Assembly: GCA_018136815.1 (NCBI GenBank)
Contig: CM030935.1
Span: forward strand, 3,279,999-3,343,998
Direction: 5' to 3'
DNA length: 64,000 nt
DNA from: Isochrysis galbana
Lineage: Eukaryota; Haptophyta; Isochrysidales; Isochrysidaceae
Translations under genes and position numbers: made by a program
Notes under the pieces: generated by a model
What the model was told of the DNA's origin: nothing
Databases searched by the model: none
The model's input: the letters and a program-made list of their open reading frames with translations, nothing else
Shown: piece after piece, positions 56,611 to 64,000 of the stretch
How the letters are laid out: every line of letters begins with the position of its first letter
Numbering within the stretch: the stretch's first letter is position 1

Positions 56611-57481
56611 GGAAGGAAGCGGAGAGAGAGCTGCGATGCGTCGACGCAACAGTTCGGCAGTTCGGCAGTTTGGCAGTTGGCTGAGAGTCGTCAGATGAGG
56701 ACAGTTCGGGCAGTTGGTTGAGGTTCGACAGTGGGCAGTTGGTTGAGCTTCGGGCAGTTGGTTGAGCTTCGGGCAGTTGGTTTGAGGGTTTCGGCACCAC
56801 CAGAGTCGACGCACAAGAGGTGATGCAGATGTCCTTCCACCAGAAAGGGAACAAAGGAGGCGGGACGCGAAGGAGGAGGCGGGCGGCGCGCGCACGAGAG
56901 ATGCGCACGGCACCGGGGGTGGAGCTGTGCAGTCCAGATGATCACAGGAGCCCCTCCCTCGCCCACCCACCCACCCAGCCACTCACCAGAGAGCGAGAGG
57001 ACACCAACCTCTCGAGGGTACTCACGCTCCAGACACGAAAGTTGTTTTGTTGTTGCAGGGGGGGTGACAGAGAGAGAGCGATGATGCCGCCATTGGCATG
57101 GGTGTCCCTAGCTCACACGAGCCCCATCCAGTCCTGTAAGCCTCAGCCCCACCACGCAGCCGAGCGTTTCGTTACGGGTTTTATCTAGCCGACGTTTACG
57201 ACAGAAAAAAAAACTGGCACCGAATGAAGGCAAGGCGCCTTTTTAAATTTAGCCTCTAGTCTTGTCATATGACACTCGGTATCAGGTCTAGAGCAACTAA
57301 TACTGAGATATCATATATGATATCATATATGACAGAACAACTTGGTTTTTTGCGCCCAGGCAGCTAAAATATGGTCACTATCTAATAGGCCCCTAGCATA
57401 AAAACTAAGAATTCGAACGCGAAATTCGATTTTTTGTATACAAATATTGAAAATTGAAGACTATAGAAATTGACGTTGAAC
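56611..57481. other. Intergenic with 20-bp degenerate tandem repeat
   Basis: 56645-56790 contains repeated GGGCAGTTGGTTGAG units. 57243-57345 is AT-rich with CATATATGATATCATATATG palindromes. No gene recognised. Confidence 0.45.
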
Positions 57482-57683
57482 TAGGGCGGTCAAACAGTTT
57501 TTTTTATAAGGGGTGAAAAAATGACCATCTCCCAACTCAGAATTGAGGAAATTTAAGGATTTTTTTCGGGAGAAAGTTCCCAATACACCCAACTAGCACA
57601 TATCCGGGGCCCATTAGGACCCGGACCCCCCCCTTGGGCCTTGGGCCCCCACAACAAAACGTAATCAAAAACTGACAAAAGAC
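57482..57683 (+). repeat. Dispersed repeat B, copy 3
   Basis: Third copy of the repeat starting TAGGGCGGTCAAACAG, same orientation as the copy at 14339; slightly diverged. Confidence 0.75.
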
Positions 57684-57750
57684 AGCTGAGACGCCGGGCC
57701 CGGTGAGTTGGGGCCCTCACAAGCACTCGCGACAGACTCGCCGCGAAGGT

Positions 57751-58098
57751 CTACCTGACCGCGACGAAATCACGCTCGCTATCGGCATCTGAAGTTGGGC
57801 TCCAGACGCCCTTTCGCGCGCTCGCCAGATGCCGTTGGCGAAGTCGATTGTGAACGTCGATGGCTGGCTGGGCCTGAGTGTAGTCGTTTAGAACCTTCGG
57901 GCACGGGCGCTTGCAACGGTCTCGAGGAGCATCGGTGACGCCGATCGCCTCCTCAGGCACGCCGAGCTCCTGGCGGTCGCCTTCATCGAAGATGAACTGG
58001 TCACGTCCGCTCTCCGAGGTGCCCGCAGTGAGCAGTGAAAATGTACTTGTGGATGTGGGAGTCCGTCGAGCCCTTGCAGTGGCCGATCTGGGGTGCAC
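57751..58098 (-). mobile_element. Probable DDE transposase (piggyBac/IS4-like) C-terminal fragment
   Basis: The minus-strand frame reads CPKVLNDYTQAQPAIDVHNR followed by LRQRHLASARKGVW, recalling the region after the last catalytic residue in DDE_Tnp_1_7/piggyBac-derived proteins where the proposed substrate loop has the pattern YN/HN...VD. It is short, with no visible catalytic Asp set. It begins shortly after repeat B, which might be that element's end. Tentative. Confidence 0.35.
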
Positions 58099-58683
58099 TT
58101 CGCACTTCGCACTTCGTGGTTTCGCTTGGTTGAGCGCCGCGTTTACGCGGCGCGAGGAAAATGTTCAGGGGTTTTGACAGTGTTCACTTTATGGGTCAAG
58201 GGAGTAGTAGGTAAGCAGTTGACTATGTTCAAACGGTCGAAAAGTTTGAGTTGAGTTCGCGTTCGACTATTTTTTACCACCTACTTGTACTATTACGTGT
58301 CTCTACGTCTGTACCACCTCCCTTCTCTACCTCTCCCTCGCTGCGTCTTCTTTCGGCCTCCTCTCTACCTCTCTCTATCCTTACTCCTCTCTCTAGTATC
58401 TCTCTACCTCTCTCTCTCTCTCTCTGCGTGACATCACATGCTTCCTCCCGGAATCACTCTCTCTCCTCCTCTCGATCTGCTACTCCTATTAGAGCTCGAT
58501 AGCGTCCTCCAGCTGACGGGGAGATAAAGAAACGGTAACCGGCAGGGAAGGGTGAGTTTTGAGAGAGAGATTGAGGGAAGCGTGAGTTTGGAGGGAGGCT
58601 CTGCTCGCTGGCCCTCCATCCCCCTCTCCTCGCCCCTCTCCCCTTCCCGCCCCCCTCCCGCCCCTCTCGCTCGCTCGGTGGCA
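58099..58683. promoter_or_regulatory. Upstream region of the bestrophin gene, CT-rich
   Basis: CT-rich tracts at about 58310-58480, a TTTACCACC..CTACTTG stretch at 58270, then short 5' leader. No other gene. Confidence 0.35.
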
Positions 58684-59802
58684 ATGGTGGCTGGGACGAA
58701 GGGTACATATGCGCCGATGAGCTCCATCCTCCCACCGCCGGCCCAGCGTGGCCTCTTGAGCGATGTGATGTGCCCAGGGCGGCTGGCAGCACTCAGCACA
58801 TGTGACCCCACGAGTGCCAGCTATGATCCCAACAGCTTCCTGATCGTGCTCTGGCTTCACAACCGGAATACGAGGGCGATACTCATCCCGCTCCTCCTGA
58901 TTGCCCTCTGGGACTCCATCTTTGTCACCATCATGCACGTAGTGCCACCTGGCATAGCTGATGGAATCATGCAAGGAGTACTCCCTCTCGACGACACCTT
59001 CTCGCCTCTGCACGGAGCTGTCTCGTTCCTACTCGTTTTCCGGCTCGGACGTGCCGCAGTGCGCTATTGGGATGCACGTGCGGCAGTAGGCCGCGTCGTA
59101 GAGGTCTGCCGCTGCGTTGCCTCACAGGCGCGTGCCTCCGGGTATTGTTCAGCAGATGCCAACGATGGAGTTGTACACTGTGACTCTGTGCTGCGATGGA
59201 CGGCGGCCTTCCCCATCACAGTGAAGAACTTTCTACGGAAGACAAGTGGCAACCGCGAACAGTGCCGCGCTGAATTCGGGCGATTGGTTTCTGAAGCGGA
59301 ATTCGATGCCGTAATCGGCGCGCCATGTCAACCTATCCACGTGCTAAATCAGCTCCGCGGTGCAGTTCACCAGCTTGCCCTCATGAGATCGTCAGAGTCG
59401 GACGCTCGGCTGAATGCGATGTTCTTTCACGCCCTAAACGAGAAGATCGACCTGTTGACCGGCGCCTGGGGTGCGATGGAGCGCATCGACGCCACGCCAC
59501 TTCCATTCGTGTATGTAGCCCATCTACGTACCTTCTTGATGTTGTATCTCGTTGTCGTCGCCTTGCCATCGATTGCGGGATGGGGAGCTCTTGCCATGCC
59601 CGGGCATCTTGCAACGAGTTGGGCGCTGCTAGGCATAGAGGCTGCGGCAATGGAATGTGAACGGCCATTCCGACGTCGGGCCAACCACCTCAAGCTGGGG
59701 GTGATGTGCGTGAGAGTTGCGGAAGCCGTGGGGCAAACCATCGCAGATCTACCCACTCCTTACCCTAATGCAGCCTCCGCGGCCGATCATAGCCCCGCGT
59801 AG
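58684..59802 (+). CDS. Bestrophin-family anion channel
   Basis: Intronless, 372 residues from ATG 58684. Family landmarks in order: membrane helix around ILIPLLLIALWDSIFVTIMH, the second helix FLLVFRLGRAAVRYWDARAA (compare the family's FRTNTSYARWWEAR), LPFVYVAHLRTFLMLYLVVV (compare PLPFVYVVHLRTF), and GIEAAAMECERPF (compare GIEEIGVEIEDPF). Two pairs of membrane helices and the family's usual length fit the UPF0187/plastid bestrophin branch. Such proteins conduct chloride or bicarbonate; algal thylakoid bestrophins feed the CO2-concentrating mechanism or tune proton motive force. An in-frame ATG at 58552 would add 44 residues including a Ser/Pro-rich stretch that might be a transit peptide; the downstream Met was preferred because the upstream codons lie in GA/CT-rich leader sequence. 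Confidence 0.8.
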   Translation: MVAGTKGTYAPMSSILPPPAQRGLLSDVMCPGRLAALSTCDPTSASYDPNSFLIVLWLHNRNTRAILIPLLLIALWDSIFVTIMHVVPPGIADGIMQGVLPLDDTFSPLHGAVSFLLVFRLGRAAVRYWDARAAVGRVVEVCRCVASQARASGYCSADANDGVVHCDSVLRWTAAFPITVKNFLRKTSGNREQCRAEFGRLVSEAEFDAVIGAPCQPIHVLNQLRGAVHQLALMRSSESDARLNAMFFHALNEKIDLLTGAWGAMERIDATPLPFVYVAHLRTFLMLYLVVVALPSIAGWGALAMPGHLATSWALLGIEAAAMECERPFRRRANHLKLGVMCVRVAEAVGQTIADLPTPYPNAASAADHSPA

Positions 59803-60167
59803 CCCGGTAGGACGAGCTACGGGTGAGAAGCCCTGGCTGGGGTGTGGATGCACCCGCAACTCGACCTGTGTTGTGCTTAGCGCTGTATTGGTGCAGCGAT
59901 GGTCTATGATGAACATGTTGAGCCACCTGAGATAAATATTAAACGCAATGTGAGGAGAGGGGCACACACGGCGACCGGGATCGGTCCGGCAGATAGCGAG
60001 AGAGAAATTGGAGGTCGTCTGGCACTAGCGGGACGATCTCACACACGGGCACGGGCGAACCGGACCGGAGATGGAGATTCGTGATTAACGGCCGTTATCG
60101 CAACTGCAACAACTAACAAGTAACGCAAGAACGCAAGCCTAAGTTATAAGTTTATACTTGATGCTTG
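59803..60167. other. Intergenic, 3' flank of bestrophin gene
   Basis: Nothing recognised. Confidence 0.45.
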
Positions 60168-61200
60168 AAACAAAATCTGAAGATTCTGGGCTGCTCGCCT
60201 ACTAGTTCTAGGTTTCCCTGTCACTGCTACGACTGTCGAGTCGAGCGTGGCCGGAGGGCTTTGAAAAAAAAACTTCTTAACATTCTCGCCGCGCGCGCGA
60301 CTCTGCATCTTAACTATGCAGCCACGCCCGCTGCCCTCGCCCCCCCTCCACCTGCCTTGCGGCCCGTCCCTCGTGCGCTACCTAGGGGCTGGGTGTGTGG
60401 GGTTTCCTGCAGCAGGCGGCGTGTTCCGATCCCCGATAGGTTCTCCTCTACTTCCTCCTGTGCCATCGGGCTACCGGTTTAAGCGTTGTCCGTTTCGAGT
60501 TAAGGTGACGAGTGGGTGTGTCTCATTGGGTCTGAGGCCTCGGGAGGGGTAGAAGGGTGGGTCGCGGCGGTGGTCTATGTGCGTTTAAGCGAGTCTATCG
60601 GCCATATTGAGCGCTTGTGCTATCGCGGTCAGATTTGTGCCCATCACTAGGGAGCCTTATTTGTCATTGATCGTAGAGACGGGGGCGCAAAGTTCGCGCG
60701 GGGACTTAAGCTTCGGTTTTCTCCCTTGGGAGGCTTTGCTGGTGCGTGCGGTCGAGGTCCAGTCCGGGGGTTCAAGGCCTCTGACGAGGGCCGTGAATCT
60801 GACAAGGGTCCTCTCAATGACCGGCACGTGGTGGAAGGTGTAGTTATCGAACTCCACTCCGTAGAAATCGCCTATTATATATCGCCATGATATGAGGTAG
60901 AGTGCTTTGAGGCTGTCCGGTGTCGATGTATTCGGGTATGCGAACAGCCTGTCCTTGATTTTCTGGGCCGTTGATCTGTTCCTTTTCGGCGTGTATCCTG
61001 CCACAGCTTCTATGGCTTGGAATATTTGTTGCGTGGAGGGGCATCTGGCCAGGTGCGTCGAGTTCTCGCGGTGTTTCCCGCATAGTCTGCATCTCGTAGT
61101 AGGTGCCGCGGCGAATCGGTTGCGCGTGGTTGAGCGCCAACAGAGACGCGTCGGCATCGCCGCCGCATCCGACGGACCGACGGAACATGGTGCCACGCGC
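60168..61200 (-). mobile_element. 5'-truncated LINE copy
   Basis: Minus-strand frame 60657-61196 has the LINE zinc knuckle CRLCGKHRENSTHLARC (C-x2-C-x8-H-x3-C) and ALYLISWRYIIGDFYGVEFD, homologous to the copy at 9.4-10.7 kb. The 3' UTR runs to about 60168, ending AGAATCTTCAGATTTTG in minus orientation. Truncated at 61200 where the hAT-end repeat begins. Confidence 0.85.
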
Positions 61201-61204
61201 TTGG

Positions 61205-61360
61205 TAGGGCCAGGTCAATACTTGCAGCCCGACTTGCCCAAACTTGTCGGCCGTTCTTGCGGGGATCTTGTGCCGGACCACCCAAACTTGCGGTCAAACT
61301 TGTCGCAATTTGTCGTGGTGCGTGGTGCAGGTGTATCCGCAACACGTTCCCGTAATTAAG
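61205..61360 (+). repeat. hAT-end repeat, second copy
   Basis: TAGGGCCAGGTCAATACTTG with repeated CAAACTTGTCG subunits and CGCAACACGTT, homologous to 55300-55465, the outer end of the hAT element there. It points into the assembly gap, so the rest of a second hAT copy may lie in or beyond it. Confidence 0.7.
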
Positions 61361-61394
61361 GAACCAAAAAAAACATCGCGGCGCGCCAAAAAAA

Positions 61395-61494
61395 NNNNNN
61401 NNNNNNNNNNNNNNNNNNNNNNNNNNNNNNNNNNNNNNNNNNNNNNNNNNNNNNNNNNNNNNNNNNNNNNNNNNNNNNNNNNNNNNNNNNNNNN
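61395..61494. other. Assembly gap (100 N)
   Basis: Exactly 100 N. Confidence 0.99.
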
Positions 61495-61985
61495 AGGCTG
61501 TAGCTGTAGCACGAAAGAAACGAAAATGCACACGCACACGACTAGGAACGCACCCTAAGACCACTAAGACGGCAGAAAAGATGGTGGTCACCCTTTGAGA
61601 AACAAGCAGTGCTGGGCATACACAATTTTACAACACCAATAAAACATGCAACATCCCTTGCAGCGCAGAGGAACGTGAGATCGGCAGGAGCTCGAGCGGC
61701 CGGAATGAATTCAGAGGCCGTCAGGGCCGATGAGCGGTCGTATTCAACCAGCTCAATGGCTCACTGCATCTGCCATGTCGACTCAGAGGAGCAGTCAAAT
61801 TAGACCTTCCTGACATACTGCTTCAAACCTTTGTCGGTCTAGGCGCCAACGATGGGCGCCAACGATGGGCGCCAACGATGGGCGCCAACGATGGACGGAG
61901 TGATTGCGGAATCGATACGACATCACGTGCCGTGCCGAGTAATTACCTCTGAGTTCTCTACAGTCTGTGGTAGTTACTTGGCTGA
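61495..61985. other. Intergenic with 13-bp minisatellite
   Basis: 61840-61894 contains four copies of GGGCGCCAACGAT, about 90 bp downstream of the stop codon of the minus-strand flavin-reductase-like gene. No gene recognised. Confidence 0.6.
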
Positions 61986-63045
61986 TCACATGAGTTCCGG
62001 GTCGAATGCATCGGGTCCATCATACTGCATCATCATCCACAACTCATCGAGGCTATCCACTGCGACACCCTCCTGAATTTGCCGTATCATATCATCTCTC
62101 ATCGCGCGACTGGCGAGTGGGGATTCGGAAGCTGAGGACAAACTCCCCGCAGGGGAAAAGCTGTCTGGTCCAGGTCCTATGACCACACGGTCACCCGCTT
62201 CTGGTCCTGGTAAGTGTCTCGGCAACCCCATTGGGGGTGGGAAGACGGCGCGTCCTTGGGGAGTGATGAGTCCCAGCTCGCGCAGGTCTGCAGTCGAGCA
62301 CGGGGGGAAGGGGGTCTCTAGGGGCGACTGCGGCGGAGCGAAGACCTCCTCCACGTGGCAGAGCGCAATCTCGTGATCGCCTACAGCCAGACAGGTAAAA
62401 TCAAATAAGCGTTAGAGGGATCACAGTACAAGAATATTGGGAGAGTAGGCCGGGACTGGATGGCGTCACAGGGGAGATGCCTCACCGCAATCGAGGAGTT
62501 CGCCCTGCACAGTCAAGCGGATGTATGCGTAACAACCCGGGAGAAGCGCCTCGCCACCAGCAGCTCGCACTTTCGTGGGTGGACTATCTGTCCAAGCAAA
62601 CCCAGCAGCAGCGCAAGCAGCAGCCTTGTCAACCTCAGGATCGGCTGAGCTAGTGCCGCCAAGGATGTGGGTCAAAGGCGCATGCGCAGTAGTTAAATGT
62701 TGCAACACGCCCGTCCGCCGCGCGACGAAGTTCTCGTATGTGCGTGTTTTCCGGAAGAGAGAGATCACCCATAGCCGGTGCGGTCGTATGCCAACAGGAG
62801 TGGCGTATGTGAGCAAGTTCATATTCGGCTCTCCTTTCTGAGAGCGGGGCGAGGCATGAGGGTGAGTTGGGGCTTATAATCTAGTGTTGGCCGCCCGCGC
62901 GCCACTCCCTGGCCGGCTGGTGGACGCACACCGCGTCAAGCGTGGCGAGTGAGAAGACTGGCGAGGTGAGGACGGGCGGTGCGTCGAGCCGAGTGAGTTC
63001 GAGGGCAAAGGGGAAGATCGCGGCCACGCATAGCATGGCCGCCAT
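61986..63045 (-). CDS. Flavin-reductase-like FMN-binding protein (compact paralogue)
   Basis: Three exons: 62932-63045, 62486-62837, 61986-62380 (phases 0 and 1); 286 residues. The start MAAMLCVAAIFPFALELTRL and then LDAPPVLTSPVFSLATLDA mirror the 20.8 kb paralogue. Exon 2, again 352 nt, gives NMNLLTYATPVGIRPHRLWV and GVLQHLTTAHAPLTHILGGT; GDHE (156-159) and the following IALCHVEEVFAP close the flavin-reductase-like split barrel. Proteins of this fold bind FMN and reduce it or use it for electron transfer; the hydrophobic start could be a targeting peptide. The C-terminal 90 residues are Pro/Ser-rich and then acidic (DDMIRQIQEGVAVDSLDELW), unlike the giant low-complexity tail of the paralogue. 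It is divergent from RPS13 with about 750 bp between starts. Substrate unknown. Confidence 0.8.
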
Positions 63046-63798
63046 CGCCCCCAAGACGGCGCGCGGACGATCGGCGGGTCGGGGGGAGAAGGGGAGGGGG
63101 CGCAAGGGGGAGAGAGGGGTGGAGGCGGTGGTAGGGCGGAGGCTTGAAAGCAGCGGCAAGAGCTCCGTGTGGGAGGGGGGGGAGGGGAGAAGGGGGGGGA
63201 GGGTTCTCCCCCCCCCCCCGCCACCCCCCCGCCCCCCCGCCCCCCCGCCCCCCAACCCACACACACATGGGCCTCTCGCTCGATCCGGACGGCTCGGCCC
63301 GGACGAGAGATCAAAACTGGAATCCCAGCGCTCCCAGCCCCAGATCTCTCCTCCACTGTTGCCGTCTCTTGTCGTTCTCATCAGCGGAGGGGACTCTGTA
63401 TCGAAGGGGGGCAAGACGTGGCAGGGGGGAGCCGCGGCGGCGCAAGTTTGACCGGAGCAGAGCGCCCGCCCGCCTGGCCCCCGCGTGGGAGACGAACAAC
63501 AAAACTCCCCCTCCCCTCCCCCCGGCGTGCGGCCTCGTGTCTGTGTCCGTCGCCAGGCGCGCCTCCCTCGCCGCGCAGACCCCTCTCCCCTCCTTTGTCC
63601 CCGGGCTCTTGCACGTGTGGCCACCGTGCTCGCGGCGCGCTCCCCGTTTGGGACGGGCGTAGGAGCATGCCTGCATGCGCACAGTAACCACAAACGACGC
63701 TGCGGCGCGCTACGCCCGCTCAACTGCTCGCGCCAGACGCCGTGCGCCGACACCTGCTGCTGTCTGCTCTGCAGGCCTGCTCTCCACGACTCGCAGCC
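63046..63798. promoter_or_regulatory. Shared upstream region of flavin-reductase-like gene and RPS13
   Basis: Divergent promoter interval. G/C homopolymer-rich (63175-63250). A CTCTGCAG acceptor-like site at 63766-63773 just before the RPS13 start suggests a 5'-UTR intron. No other gene supported; several overlapping Pro/Gly/Arg frames are compositional. Confidence 0.4.
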
Positions 63799-63894
63799 AT
63801 GGGTCGTATGCACAGCAAGGGGAAGGGTATCTCCAAGTCTGCTCTGCCGTACCGGCGGACGCCGCCATCGTGGTTCAAGCAGAACCCGTCTGAG
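63799..63894 (+). CDS. RPS13: 40S ribosomal protein S13 (uS15), first coding exon
   Basis: ATG 63799 opens [20 protein letters not shown] followed by [12 protein letters not shown], matching the very conserved N-terminus of eukaryotic RPS13/uS15 (MGRMH-x-x-GKG-x-S-x-SALPYRR-x-x-P-x-W). It ends in phase 0 at a GTGTGC donor (63895). The remaining exons are not within the last 100 bases of the window, so the gene is cut by the window edge. Role: small-subunit ribosomal protein of the cytosolic ribosome. Confidence 0.93.
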
Positions 63895-64000
63895 GTGTGC
63901 AGAGCAGGCGGTCTGGGCAATCTGGCGCACTGTGTGGATATGGAGCGCCACCCTGTTCCCATGCTACGTGGCCTCAGACGCGCCGTCGTACCCGCGATTA
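63895..64000 (+). other. RPS13 intron 1 (partial)
   Basis: Follows the first exon; no second-exon sequence (expected to begin near V-K-x-Q-I) appears before the window ends. Confidence 0.6.

Overview
This is nuclear DNA of a unicellular eukaryote, most likely a flagellated alga. Evidence: spliced protein genes with mostly GT-AG and some GC-AG introns, a 5S rRNA gene, a cytosolic ribosomal protein gene (RPS13), an intraflagellar-transport GTPase (IFT22), a plastid-type single-cluster ferredoxin protein, a bestrophin-family channel, a PPR protein, and many transposon relics (mariner-like, hAT, LINE, Ty1/copia). A haptophyte or similar GC-rich, selenium-using microalga fits best, but the sequence alone does not fix the lineage. 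Two 100-N runs (17289-17388, 61395-61494) are scaffold gaps.

Layout. 0.5-1.5 kb: a plant-type mariner/Stowaway-like element. 2.4-4.2 kb: PPR gene. 6.8-8.4 kb: 4Fe-4S protein. 9.3-11.0 kb: LINE 3' part. 11.5-12.9 kb (-): five-exon IFT22. 13.5 kb: 5S rRNA. 14.6-17.0 kb: a 202-bp satellite array cut off by other repeats at both ends. 20.8-23.8 kb: flavin-reductase-like gene with a very long disordered tail. 24.6-27.0 kb: LINE fragment abutting a truncated K+-channel-like ORF and two compact minus-strand genes. 27.7-30.8 kb (-): DNMT3-type cytosine methyltransferase with an ADD domain. 32.8-39.6 kb: a 2121-residue ADP-ribosyltransferase/ankyrin protein. 40.4-43.1 kb: decayed copia element with two nested insertions. 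43.3-45.1 kb: 2OG-Fe(II) dioxygenase. 47.5-48.5 kb (-): RAD52-like protein. 49.2-50.5 kb (-): PP2C pseudophosphatase. 52.1-52.9 kb (-): ER thioredoxin-like protein read through three in-frame TGA codons at its active site. 54-58 kb: mobile-element patchwork. 58.7-59.8 kb: bestrophin. 62.0-63.0 kb (-): a second, compact flavin-reductase-like gene, divergent from RPS13 at 63.8 kb.

The genes are single units with no operon-like logic, except three minus-strand ORFs at 25.3-27.0 kb that nearly touch or overlap. GA/CT tracts lie just upstream of many start codons. The strongest discoveries are the candidate U-G-U-U selenoprotein, the ADD-bearing DNMT3, the ART-ankyrin fusion with consecutive GC-AG introns, and the PP2C that has lost its metal-binding aspartates. 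Exon models were built by eye from splice sites, phase and homology.
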